A DNA stretch of 16,861 bases. It comes from Ferruginibacter sp. GTDB taxonomy: Bacteria; Bacteroidota; Bacteroidia; Chitinophagales; Chitinophagaceae. The stretch is from contig JANXTN010000208.1 in NCBI GenBank assembly GCA_025352435.1, positions 1-16,861 on the forward strand, in the 5' to 3' direction. The notes under the pieces were generated by a model, which did no database searches, was not told the DNA's origin, and worked only from the letters and a program-made list of their open reading frames with translations. The position numbers and the translations under genes are program-made. Positions 7,876 through 16,257 of the stretch are shown piece after piece (within the stretch, counting starts at the first letter, position 1; every line of letters starts with the position of its first letter).

Positions 7876-9576
7876 CTACTTGTTCAAAATCAATTCTGTT
7901 TCATTTTTAGTAAGTACATAAAAATTTTGATCGACTTTAAAAGTTTTTCCATCGTGCCATTTACCCACTTTTAATTTTTTCCATTTATTGCCAGGTGTTA
8001 TCCATTGCTCAGAACCATCTATTTTACCCAAAGAAACTTGTATTGGCAAAACAAGATTATTTACAGCGTTCGTCCATTTGTATTCAATCTTTTTACCACT
8101 TATTTTATATTGAAGAGTGGGTATTTTTATTGTTCGCAAATATTGATCGAAGATGCCGGTAAGGTCAATTTTTAAAAAAGATTTTATGTATGTTTCAATT
8201 TCTGCTGAAGTAACAGTTTTGTGGTAAAATGTTTTATTTAGTCCTAAAAGCAAACTCCTAAATTTTTCATCATCTTTTGTAAGCTGTCTTATAAGATGAA
8301 GCATGTTTGCGCCTTTGTAATACATATCGCTGCTGCCTTCTTTGTTCACGCCATAAGGACCGATTATTGGGATATCATTGTTTATGTTTTTTCTAATTCC
8401 TTCCACATAGGTTTCACCGGCTTTTTTGCCCCAGTAATATTCAGTAAATAAAGTCTCGCTGTAGTTCGTAAAACCTTCATGTACCCACATATCTGCAATA
8501 TCTTTTGTACAAATACTATTGGCAAACCACTCATGTCCACTTTCATGAATAATAATAAAATCCCATTTTAAACCTTCGCCGGTGCCTGATAAATCTCTGC
8601 CTGCATAACCCATTTTAAAACCGTTCCCATAGGCAACCGCACTCTGGTGTTCCATTCCTAAATGCGGTGCTTCTATTAGCTGGTAGCCATCTTCGTAAAA
8701 AGGGTAGGGGCCAAACCAATGCTCAAAAGCCTTCATCATTTTTGGAGCATCAGTAAATTGTTTTTTTGCTTTTTCCAGGCTGTAATCCATCACCCAATAA
8801 TTCATCTCCAAGTTGCCATTTAAGCCGGGATATTGTTCTGAAAAATTTACATACTTCCCTATGTATGGAATAATACAATAATTATTGATCGGATTTTTTA
8901 CGTTGTAAACGTACAGCATTTTGTTGTTGCTAATTTGTTTTTTTTCTGTCAGTCTTCCGTTTCCAATTGCAACTAAACTATCCGGAACGATCATCCGTAG
9001 AGTAGCGCCGCTATCAGGCTTATCGCTCTGTATATCTTTACACGGGTACCATACACTAGCCCCAAGTCCTTGGCATGCTACTGTCATCCATGGGTTGTTA
9101 TTTTTATCTTTTTTCCAAACCCAACCACCATCCCAAGGTGGGCGTACAGCTTCTTTCGGCTTGCCATGAAAATACAATGTAAGATTTCTAATGCCGGGTT
9201 TTATATTATAAAGTGCAAGTGTATCTCTGTATTCCAGCCAATAAACGTTTCCTTCTCTTCTAAACTTATACGAAATTTTATTACCTATTACACTGTCCAA
9301 AAGCATGGGCTCTTGTAAATCTATTTGCATTATAGTAGCACCGTTATCATAAAATTGCAAGATGTTTTTGCCTGAGATTGTTTTCGAATCATAATCGGGT
9401 TCTACAGTAATATCGTAATGAAGTACATCCCATCTTTCTCTAAAAATTCCATTGCTTCCTCTAAGCGTATCAGCATGCGTAAATATATTTTTAATTTCGC
9501 CCAACTGGGCAAAACTTTCAATGAAAAAAAAACATAATAATAATACAAGGCAATAATACTTTTTATGAGATAGCAT
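7876..9576 (-). CDS. Exported M1-family zinc metallopeptidase
   Basis: M1 (gluzincin) peptidases remove N-terminal residues from peptides using one zinc ion. In the 566-residue form, HESGH supplies His344, Glu345 and His348, and Glu367 follows after 18 residues in WVHEGF, completing the zinc site. Tyr419 or Tyr420 in MYYKGANML is the likely catalytic tyrosine. The substrate-binding GAMEN motif is replaced by GMEHQS, with Glu309 kept as the N-terminus anchor. An in-frame ATG at 9645 would add 23 residues, but the start at 9576 gives a clean signal peptide (MLSHKKYY, a hydrophobic run, then SFAQ) and avoids overlap with the divergent gene. The protein is probably periplasmic or surface-located. 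There is no T9SS tail. It is shorter than the 850-870-residue PepN type and lacks a long C-terminal helical domain. Confidence 0.93.
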   Translation of the reverse strand: MLSHKKYYCLVLLLCFFFIESFAQLGEIKNIFTHADTLRGSNGIFRERWDVLHYDITVEPDYDSKTISGKNILQFYDNGATIMQIDLQEPMLLDSVIGNKISYKFRREGNVYWLEYRDTLALYNIKPGIRNLTLYFHGKPKEAVRPPWDGGWVWKKDKNNNPWMTVACQGLGASVWYPCKDIQSDKPDSGATLRMIVPDSLVAIGNGRLTEKKQISNNKMLYVYNVKNPINNYCIIPYIGKYVNFSEQYPGLNGNLEMNYWVMDYSLEKAKKQFTDAPKMMKAFEHWFGPYPFYEDGYQLIEAPHLGMEHQSAVAYGNGFKMGYAGRDLSGTGEGLKWDFIIIHESGHEWFANSICTKDIADMWVHEGFTNYSETLFTEYYWGKKAGETYVEGIRKNINNDIPIIGPYGVNKEGSSDMYYKGANMLHLIRQLTKDDEKFRSLLLGLNKTFYHKTVTSAEIETYIKSFLKIDLTGIFDQYLRTIKIPTLQYKISGKKIEYKWTNAVNNLVLPIQVSLGKIDGSEQWITPGNKWKKLKVGKWHDGKTFKVDQNFYVLTKNETELILNK

Positions 9577-9625
9577 GTAATTTATTTTATAATCTAAATT
9601 ATGATGTTTAAAGGAACTGAAAGTA

Positions 9626-9633
9626 TAAATTTG
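9626..9633 (+). promoter_or_regulatory. -7 box just upstream of the substrate-binding protein gene
   Basis: TAAATTTG matches TAnnTTTG exactly and ends 5 bases before the ATG at 9639. If used, transcription would begin at or beside the start codon, so the message would be leaderless. No good -33 TTTG is seen 17-21 bases upstream. Confidence 0.42.
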
Positions 9634-9638
9634 TTTTA

Positions 9639-11300
9639 ATGGCAACAGACAGAAGTAGAAATATTTTTATAAAAAAAAGGAATGAAATTCTCCTGATTTT
9701 TTATTCTTTGGGCTTAAGCATATTTTTTTTAGAATGCAATAAACATGAGCATGCTGATAAAAAAATATTCAGGTATAATGAAATAAGCGGAATTGCTTCT
9801 TTAGATCCTGCGTTTTCAAAAAATCAGTCCATTATGTGGGCCATCCATCAATTGTACAATACATTGATTGAAGTAGATAGCAATATGCTTTTAAAGCCTT
9901 CTATCGCTGCATCATGGGAATTTTCTGACAGCAATAAAACCGTTACTTTTCACTTAAGAAATGATATTTATTTTCAGGATGATGAATGTTTTTCAAATAA
10001 AAAAGGGAGAAAGTTAATCGCAGCGGATGTTGTGTTTAGCTTTAACAGAATTGCAGATAAAAATACTGCAAGCCCGGGTGCATGGATTTTTAATAATAGG
10101 GTAAAAGAGAAAACTCCTTTTACAGCTGTAAACGATTCTACACTTCAAATAAAATTATTAGCACCCTTCCAACCAATCTTGGGCATTTTAAGTATGCAGT
10201 ATTGCTCAATAGTACCGCATGAAGCAGTTGAAAAATATGGAAATGATTTTAGGCGTCATCCTGTTGGGACCGGGCCATTTGCATTTGTAGCATGGGAAGA
10301 AGGACAGGCGATGGTTTTAAAGAAAAATCACCACTATTTTGAAAAGGATTCCTGCAGTAATTCATTGCCTTATCTTGATGGTGTAAAAATTAATTTTTAC
10401 GACAGCAGAGCCACAGAGTTTTTGGAATTTCAACAAGGTAGACTTGATTTTATAAATGATATAGATCCTTCTTTCAAGGATGAAATTCTTTCAAAAACAG
10501 GAAACCTTAAAGGTGAGTGGAAGGATAAAATCGAACTGCAAAAACATCCATACCTAAACATTGAATTTTTTGGGATACTCACAGACAGCAATAATGTTCT
10601 TGTAAAAAATTCCCCTTTAAAACTTTTAAAAATAAGGCAGGCAATCAATTACGGTATTGATAGAAAAAAGATGATGTTGTATGTAAGAAACTCAATAGGC
10701 ACTGCGGCTGAAAGTGGGTTTGTGCCTCAAGGGTTACCATCCTTTAATAAAGAAAAAGTAAAAGGTTACACTTACGATCCAGCCAAAGCAAAGCAATTAT
10801 TAGTAGAGGCGGGATTTGTAAATGGAACAAAATTTCCAGAAATAAAATTACTTACTATTCCGGTATATGCTAACCTTGCAAGTTATGTTGCAAATGAATT
10901 GAAGCAAATTGGGATTAATGTAAAAGTAGAAGCGATGCAAAAGAGTTTGCTGCTTGAGCAAACTTCAAAATCGAAGGCATTATTTTTTAGAGGAAGCTGG
11001 ATTGCAGATTATCCTGATGCTGAAAATTATCTTAGTGTTTTTTACAGCAAGAACCCTGCACCACCTAACTATACGAGATTTAAAAACCTACTGTTTGATC
11101 AATTATATGAAAGAGCTTTGTCTCAAACTAATGATAGCCTTCGATATGAATTGTACCAACAGATGGATAAAATAATTGTCGAAAACGCACCGGTTATTCC
11201 GCTTTGGTATGATGAAGCTATTCATCTGGTTCAAAAAAATATAAAAGGTTTTGTACCAAACAGTTTAAATATGCTGGAGTTAAGAAGAGTAAATAAATGA
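9639..11300 (+). CDS. Peptide-type ABC substrate-binding protein (SBP family 5)
   Basis: Family 5 binding proteins (OppA/DppA type) capture oligopeptides, dipeptides or nickel in the periplasm and hand them to an ABC permease. The 553-residue length is usual. Typical landmarks are the N-terminal lobe ending in LRNDIYFQDD, the AADVVFSFNRI segment, VGTGPFAFVAWEEGQAMVLKKN, the INYGIDRKKMM hinge region and the C-terminal ENAPVIPLWYDEA. A hydrophobic N-terminal segment (about 16-31) ends in FLEC with Cys33, so it may be a lipoprotein, but Glu at -1 is a poor lipobox. No permease or ATPase gene is adjacent, so it is an orphan. It diverges from the M1 peptidase gene across about 60 bp, which suggests linked use of peptides. 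The family call is firm; ligand and anchoring are uncertain. Confidence 0.9.
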   Translation: MATDRSRNIFIKKRNEILLIFYSLGLSIFFLECNKHEHADKKIFRYNEISGIASLDPAFSKNQSIMWAIHQLYNTLIEVDSNMLLKPSIAASWEFSDSNKTVTFHLRNDIYFQDDECFSNKKGRKLIAADVVFSFNRIADKNTASPGAWIFNNRVKEKTPFTAVNDSTLQIKLLAPFQPILGILSMQYCSIVPHEAVEKYGNDFRRHPVGTGPFAFVAWEEGQAMVLKKNHHYFEKDSCSNSLPYLDGVKINFYDSRATEFLEFQQGRLDFINDIDPSFKDEILSKTGNLKGEWKDKIELQKHPYLNIEFFGILTDSNNVLVKNSPLKLLKIRQAINYGIDRKKMMLYVRNSIGTAAESGFVPQGLPSFNKEKVKGYTYDPAKAKQLLVEAGFVNGTKFPEIKLLTIPVYANLASYVANELKQIGINVKVEAMQKSLLLEQTSKSKALFFRGSWIADYPDAENYLSVFYSKNPAPPNYTRFKNLLFDQLYERALSQTNDSLRYELYQQMDKIIVENAPVIPLWYDEAIHLVQKNIKGFVPNSLNMLELRRVNK

Positions 11301-11306
11301 TTTGAA

Positions 11307-11335
11307 AAATAGCGATACAATTGGTACCGCTATTT
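11307..11335. terminator. Hairpin between convergent genes, terminator chiefly for the minus strand
   Basis: AAATAGCG (11307-11314) pairs with CGCTATTT (11328-11335), and TAC/GTA extends the stem after one A-C mismatch, around a 5-base loop. On the minus strand the stem runs into TTTTT, as expected for a terminator of the T9SS-protein gene. The plus-strand tail is only TTTAATT, so termination there would be weaker. Confidence 0.65.
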
Positions 11336-11353
11336 AATTAGTAAGGAAAGATT

Positions 11354-13996
11354 TTATCTCTTTATTATTTTTTTTATGTATTTATCAGTACCTGTACGTA
11401 TTTCTAAAATATAATTTCCTGAAGCAAGTTTGCTGAGATCTTTTGCCACAACGAGATTAACTCCCTTTTGCAAAAACACTTTTCTCACAATTATTTCTTT
11501 ACCATCAAATGAAAGGATTCTATATTGAGCGTCTGAATCTTTAGGTACATTTAAAGAAATCTTTAAATCATCTACAAATGGGTTTGGATATACGTTCAAT
11601 TGAGCCTTTGCAATTCCTTTTAATCTTAAAATAATAATCTTAGAGTAGGAAACTTTTCCATTTAAATCAACAATTCTTAATCTATAATAAACTAAGGATG
11701 AATTGATTTTTAAATTATCATAAAATTGATAATACCGGGTAATAGCAGTAGTACCCGAGCCTTTCACTAATCCTATCTTGTAAAAAGAAACGCCGTCATC
11801 GCTTCTTTCAATATCAAAATAATCGTTGCTAAATTCATTTTCAGTTATCCAATTTAATGTGGAAATATTGTTTTTTAAGGTTCCATAAAATGAAATAAGT
11901 TTTACTGCAAGTGGACCACCAACGCTACCAATAATTACACTACTTTCTGCGGAAAGTGCTTCACCACTTTGAGCCTGGGCAAAAATATTAGCTTTATTTC
12001 TTACCGTTTCTACGTCATTATTTACGCTGACTTTAAATTTTACCTGATAATATGCCCCTGAATCCATAGAGCCACCTTCAAAAAAAGTTGCGTTATTGCC
12101 TATTAGAAATTTAATGTAAGTTTTACCTGAATTCGTCCCCACGAAAGCAAAATCATCTCCACTAATATCAGTCTGGGGAAGTGGATTTGTAATGCCAGGT
12201 GCATTCTCAATCACTAAAGAATTAGGTACATAAGTTACATTCGTAGGCAGCGTATCTAAAAGTGCTGTTTTAAAAGTTTTTCCTGGACCGGCATTCATTC
12301 CACTTAATGTGTAAGTAAGTTCTTCATTGCTTTGTAAAATACCATCAGCATTTGCTTCAACAACCGTTTTGTTTATTGAAATTACCGGGTTCTTCATCCT
12401 CACTGATAGAGCAAAAACACCAAGTAAATATTTATCCGCCTCGGTACCAAATTCCAATTGAAGATTCGTTGCATTTGGTAAAATTCCATAGCCGTTCCCA
12501 ACTTCTATTTCATCAATATCAATACCCATTTGGTTTGTAAAATCAATATTCTTATTATTTACAAAAGATCCGTTTTTGGAGATACTGCCGTTAAAAAAGT
12601 TTGTTGAAGGATTCGTTGCATTGCTAAAAGTTATGCCATTGATCTTTACATAATCTCCTGCGGGGCTTGTTGTAGATGAAGAAATATTTGCGTCACCTTC
12701 CCATGCCATTATGCTTAGCTTAGCATCGGCTGTTGCAAGTGGATTGTCGGGAATATTAAGTCCGGAAAGTGTAACCGTTTGTGATGCAAAGTTTCCATTA
12801 TTATAAACCTGCGAAAAACCATCGAATAGTTGTACACTGTTTAAGGGCAATGAATTATTTTCATAAGCAACCACAATGCACCATCCGGCATAGTTACCGC
12901 CATATCCATCTGAGCCTTCTACCATTGGTATATCAGCAACTGTATAATTTCCCACGCCATTGTTTTGAATGAAATTAGTTACATCAATATAGGCTTGGTA
13001 TGCAGTGGTAGTACTGTTAACTGGAACTAAATCAGCGTTATAATTTGTAAATAAATTTGTGTAAGCTCCTGTAATTTCCTTCCTGATTTTAATTTTTTTA
13101 AGCGTATCGGGAACTTTAGTTAACGTGCTGTTTGCTATTTTACCACCCCAATATAATCTGGCGAATTTTATGGTGTTTGTGCCTGTGGGTAATGTAAAAG
13201 TGGCCGAAGATGAATTAGCAGTGTAGGCGGGTGTTGCAGACAATCTCATATCAAAGAAACAGGTATTGCTGTTTGCTGTAGCCTGATGAATTTCTACAGC
13301 AATTATATTTTCTCCTACCTGAAAGTAGGAAGACGGAATTGAAAAATTTTCCCAAAAAGAAAAGTTAGTAGTAAGAGCAGCCGTGTTATAATCGATTTCT
13401 CCTAAAGGCATGTTTAGCCTTTTTACTTCTAAACCATTTACGTAAACAACGGCACCGTCGTCATAACTAACAGAAAAATCCATGGTACTGTATAATGCAG
13501 GTGTAACAAGGGTTACAGGCTTATAGAAATAATTAGTTTTTGCATGAGCAATAGTAGTGTTCTGGATGGTTCCGTAGCCAAAACTCCCTTTTAAATTTAC
13601 CCAGTCGGATGTTGAATTAATTTTATTTTGCCAGCCTGTTCCTAAATTAGAATTTGGATTATTATAATTCCAGTTTTCTGCTGCGCTAATGACGTTTAAA
13701 ATTGGCAATTGCAAATCAGTTATAACTGGTTGCATATTTTCACCGTCATTACCATATTGGCTGAAACCAATACCTCCGAATCCGTTATTGGCCACACCGC
13801 TTTCGTTCATTTTTTGAAGATTAGCAGTAGAATTATCTATTATTTGCATGCTCGTGTTCCCAAAAATGGCTGTTCCTCCCTGAAGATTTTGAGAAAATAT
13901 AGAAGTATATGGACGTATGATTTGTCCCTGTACGATGTTACAAAACAGGATAGACAGCCCAATTAAAAGGACTACATTTTTTTTTTGCGCAAGCAT
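11354..13996 (-). CDS. T9SS-secreted surface protein with DUF11-like domain
   Basis: This 880-residue protein is exported by a signal peptide (1-25, ending VQGQ) and then secreted by the type IX system, shown by the C-terminal sorting domain (about 799-880: LNVYPNPF, FDGKEI, LASGNYILEI, ending KKIIKR). The rest is a string of beta-rich modules. About 130-253 resembles a galactose-binding-like sandwich (VSYDDGAVVYVNG, then GENIIAVEIHQ). About 263-535 starts SSSATFTLPTGTN and KFARLYWGG. About 536-690 is a DUF11-type repeat (INKTVVEANADGILQSNEELTYTL). About 697-790 is fibronectin-III-like (LNWITENEFSNDYFDIERS). No catalytic motif is visible, so adhesion, matrix or glycan binding is the likelier role. 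There is no -7 box in the 153-base gap upstream. Secretion route is firm; function is unknown. Confidence 0.88.
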   Translation of the reverse strand: MLAQKKNVVLLIGLSILFCNIVQGQIIRPYTSIFSQNLQGGTAIFGNTSMQIIDNSTANLQKMNESGVANNGFGGIGFSQYGNDGENMQPVITDLQLPILNVISAAENWNYNNPNSNLGTGWQNKINSTSDWVNLKGSFGYGTIQNTTIAHAKTNYFYKPVTLVTPALYSTMDFSVSYDDGAVVYVNGLEVKRLNMPLGEIDYNTAALTTNFSFWENFSIPSSYFQVGENIIAVEIHQATANSNTCFFDMRLSATPAYTANSSSATFTLPTGTNTIKFARLYWGGKIANSTLTKVPDTLKKIKIRKEITGAYTNLFTNYNADLVPVNSTTTAYQAYIDVTNFIQNNGVGNYTVADIPMVEGSDGYGGNYAGWCIVVAYENNSLPLNSVQLFDGFSQVYNNGNFASQTVTLSGLNIPDNPLATADAKLSIMAWEGDANISSSTTSPAGDYVKINGITFSNATNPSTNFFNGSISKNGSFVNNKNIDFTNQMGIDIDEIEVGNGYGILPNATNLQLEFGTEADKYLLGVFALSVRMKNPVISINKTVVEANADGILQSNEELTYTLSGMNAGPGKTFKTALLDTLPTNVTYVPNSLVIENAPGITNPLPQTDISGDDFAFVGTNSGKTYIKFLIGNNATFFEGGSMDSGAYYQVKFKVSVNNDVETVRNKANIFAQAQSGEALSAESSVIIGSVGGPLAVKLISFYGTLKNNISTLNWITENEFSNDYFDIERSDDGVSFYKIGLVKGSGTTAITRYYQFYDNLKINSSLVYYRLRIVDLNGKVSYSKIIILRLKGIAKAQLNVYPNPFVDDLKISLNVPKDSDAQYRILSFDGKEIIVRKVFLQKGVNLVVAKDLSKLASGNYILEIRTGTDKYIKKIIKR

Positions 13997-14149
13997 CTTT
14001 TTTATTTTAAATCAAAAAAAGGCTCACAGGTTGAGAGGAATAATTTTTTAAAGGAAGGTTGGAAAATGTTCATTTACTCAATTAAGGTAAATTTCTTAAG
14101 TCGGATTGATTCGAAGATAAATAATTTATTGAAATGATTATGGAAAAGT

Positions 14150-14677
14150 TTAAGCAAGTGATTTCAAATATTTTTCAACTTTAGGTCTTACTACAAATTG
14201 ACAATATGCGGCAGTGCCGTTGTTGTTGTAATAGTTCTGATGATAATCTTCAGCTGCATAAAAAGTACTAGCAGGTTCTATTATAGTTACTAATGGGTTT
14301 TTAAATTTGCCTGAATCGTTTAGTTGCTTCTTAAAATTTTCAGCTATTTGTTTCTGATGTTCATCTATATAAAAAATGATGCTTCTATATTGGGTGCCCA
14401 CATCATTCCCTTGTCTGTTTAAGGTTGTAGGGTCATGAGATTCCCAAAACACTTTTAATACATCGGCATAAGAAATAATGTTACTGTCATAAGAGACCCT
14501 CAAACACTCAGCATGGTTTGTTGTTCCGGTACAAATATCTTTATACGATGGGTTTTTAATATCGCCACCACTGTAACCACTTTCTACTTTAGTTACCCCC
14601 TTCACTAATTGAAAAACGGCTTCTGTACACCAAAAACACCCATTTCCCAATATTGCAACTTCTATATTTTCTGCCAT
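14150..14677 (-). CDS. msrA: Peptide methionine sulfoxide reductase MsrA
   Basis: MsrA reduces the S-epimer of methionine sulfoxide in proteins and free in solution, using a catalytic cysteine that is then recycled through a disulfide by thioredoxin. The 175-residue protein has the signature GNGCFWC with catalytic Cys14, then VESGYSGG, CTGTTNHAE and GTQYRS. The C-terminal Cys159 in AAYCQFVV is a likely resolving residue. There is no fused MsrB domain and no signal peptide, so it acts in the cytoplasm. The ATG at 14677 stands 12 bases after the stop of an upstream exported protein gene on the same strand, so the two are probably co-transcribed. Thioredoxin encoded at 2750-3067 could be its reductant. 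Confidence 0.96.
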   Translation of the reverse strand: MAENIEVAILGNGCFWCTEAVFQLVKGVTKVESGYSGGDIKNPSYKDICTGTTNHAECLRVSYDSNIISYADVLKVFWESHDPTTLNRQGNDVGTQYRSIIFYIDEHQKQIAENFKKQLNDSGKFKNPLVTIIEPASTFYAAEDYHQNYYNNNGTAAYCQFVVRPKVEKYLKSLA

Positions 14678-14689
14678 AATATTATAATT

Positions 14690-15634
14690 TTAAGGAACTC
14701 TTGGTTCTTGTTCTCCCCCTTTTACTTTTGTTTGATCTATCGTGCCTTTCGCATCTCTAATTGTTTTTTCAGCTGAGTATTTTTTAGGTGGTGCGCCGTC
14801 AAATAAGTTCATGGTTAACACCCACTTTCCGTTTTTCCATAAAAAACCGTTGTATTCTCCATCGGGTACAAGTGTCCATTTTTTGGTAGGTGTATTGCTT
14901 TCCGAAGTTAATTCATCAACAACTACAGCTCCTAGATCCTCATCGAAGGTTAGACGGGCGGCTGCTTCCTTTTTGTACTCGAGGATGTAGCGTGCCATTT
15001 GTTTTTGGGAGTTATTGCTGTTTTCAAATACAAAAAGCTTGCTTCCAAATACAGGTTTGCTGTTTACAAACTGTAAGACATCCATTATTTTCTTGTCACT
15101 TTTAATGTTGTTTTCATCAAAGCCAAGTAAAGTATAAAATTTATCTCCCTTGTATTCTTTTTGAATAATTTTATAATACACTGCACCCATCCATCCGTTA
15201 TTATCAGAAATAGTGTCTGTCTGATTTAAAATAATATCTGATTTATCTATTAGGGGAAAAACTTTAAAAGAGCCGTCTGCTGTTTTCATTTGTATAGCAC
15301 CGTGCTGCCTAATGGTATTTTCATTGATCATCAATTGCCAGGTAAATATTTTAAATGAACTGTCAGGTGGATATAATTTGGAAATGTTTATTATAGAATC
15401 AAATGGATGATAAAAAGAGTTTTTTGTTCTTAAAGCTCGTACGAATATTCTGGTAAAAGCACTATCTGCAAAAAAGCGATCTCCCGCATCTTTGCCTTGC
15501 ACTATTTTTAACCCAACGGTTTTAAGTGAATCTTCTTTCTTTAATAAAAAGGCTTTATCAGCTGGAGAAATTGGTTGTGCAAATAGGGTAGAGGTAAAAC
15601 AAAATAAAGCGAACAGAGATACACAAACTTTCAT
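14690..15634 (-). CDS. Exported protein of unknown function upstream of msrA
   Basis: I do not recognise this 314-residue protein. It begins with a signal peptide (MKVCVSLFALFCF, cleavage near FAQ at 18-20), has no lipobox and no further membrane segment, and ends in a charged, proline-containing tail. The mature part is rich in Lys, Asp, Ser and Phe. It contains regions such as HPFDSII, TWQLMI, GWMGAVYYKI and DGEYNGFLWKNGKWVL that look like beta-strands and might form a lipocalin-like or beta-barrel fold, but this is a guess. There are no catalytic motifs, and the single cysteines are confined to the signal peptide. It is probably the first gene of a two-gene operon with msrA. The codons and base composition look like those of the neighbours. 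It is most likely a lineage-specific Bacteroidota periplasmic protein. Confidence 0.85.
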   Translation of the reverse strand: MKVCVSLFALFCFTSTLFAQPISPADKAFLLKKEDSLKTVGLKIVQGKDAGDRFFADSAFTRIFVRALRTKNSFYHPFDSIINISKLYPPDSSFKIFTWQLMINENTIRQHGAIQMKTADGSFKVFPLIDKSDIILNQTDTISDNNGWMGAVYYKIIQKEYKGDKFYTLLGFDENNIKSDKKIMDVLQFVNSKPVFGSKLFVFENSNNSQKQMARYILEYKKEAAARLTFDEDLGAVVVDELTSESNTPTKKWTLVPDGEYNGFLWKNGKWVLTMNLFDGAPPKKYSAEKTIRDAKGTIDQTKVKGGEQEPRVP

Positions 15635-15647
15635 AACATAAATATAT

Positions 15648-15678
15648 CAAATCAAAATGTATCGACTGTTTCGACAAG
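15648..15678 (-). promoter_or_regulatory. Candidate promoter of the unknown gene-msrA operon
   Basis: On the minus strand TTGATTTG (15655-15648) has one mismatch to TAnnTTTG, and CTTG (15678-15675) has one mismatch to TTTG, with the expected 19-base spacer. The start site would lie a few bases before the ATG at 15634. No terminator hairpin is seen after the preceding HAD gene, so read-through is also possible. Confidence 0.35.
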
Positions 15679-15705
15679 CAGCATAAACACAGCTTTAACG
15701 AAAAC

Positions 15706-16257
15706 TTATAACAGACTTTGAGCAAAAGCTATCAGCGAAGGAAAAACAGCGTCTATTGTGTCATCATCTACTTTCACTTTGGGTCTGGTTGTGGGTAAAA
15801 AGATGGTAGAAATTCCAAGGTTTTTTCCAAACTGCATATCGCTTAGAGTATTGCCAATCATCAAAGCTTTTGTAAGATCAATTGTAGGTAAATCTTTTAC
15901 AGCTTGAAGTCCCATTCCTGGATTTGGTTTGCGGCAAGGGCTGCTGCTCTCTACATCTTTGCAATAATAAATCGCATCTATTCTTCCTCCATTTAATTCA
16001 ATTGTTTCCTTCATTTTATTATGCAGATAAATAAGATCTTCTTCTTTCGTCACACCTTTGCCAATCCCTCTTTGGTTGGTTACAACGACTATGTGTTTAA
16101 ATTTTTTTGAAAAGATTGCCATCGCTTCCAATACACCTTCATAAAACTTAAACTCACTCCAAGTGTGGATATAATCGTTTTGTTTTTCGTAATTAATTAC
16201 ACCGTCTCTGTCCAAAAACAGGGTCCAATCAGTATCTATAGTCTTAAGGTTCAGCAT
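15706..16257 (-). CDS. HAD-IIIA phosphatase, GmhB-like (heptose bisphosphate)
   Basis: GmhB removes the C7 phosphate from D-glycero-D-manno-heptose 1,7-bisphosphate on the way to ADP- or GDP-heptose. The 183-residue protein has the HAD motifs in order: nucleophile Asp16 and Asp18 in FLDRDGVIN, VTNQRGIGKG (59-68), Lys110 in CRKPNPGM and Asp140 in IGNTLSDM. The zinc loop of classical GmhB (Cys-x-His, then Cys-x-Cys before RKP) is reduced to Cys99 and Cys108. The ATG at 16257 overlaps the end of the upstream nucleotidyltransferase gene by 14 bases, which implies translational coupling and supports a sugar-activation role. Histidinol-phosphatase or another HAD-IIIA sugar phosphatase is the alternative. 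The superfamily is certain; the substrate is inferred from context. Confidence 0.8.
   Translation of the reverse strand: MLNLKTIDTDWTLFLDRDGVINYEKQNDYIHTWSEFKFYEGVLEAMAIFSKKFKHIVVVTNQRGIGKGVTKEEDLIYLHNKMKETIELNGGRIDAIYYCKDVESSSPCRKPNPGMGLQAVKDLPTIDLTKALMIGNTLSDMQFGKNLGISTIFLPTTRPKVKVDDDTIDAVFPSLIAFAQSLL

Noticed and set aside
9577..9645. 23-residue N-terminal extension of the M1 peptidase
   Set aside because: It would bury the signal peptide behind a polar stretch and overlap the start of the divergent gene; the internal ATG at 9576 gives a normal signal peptide.
13997..14149. Possible small gene or RNA in the gap between msrA and the T9SS protein gene
   Set aside because: The 153 bases are AT-rich with short oligo-T runs, no significant hairpin, no -7 box and no usable frame.
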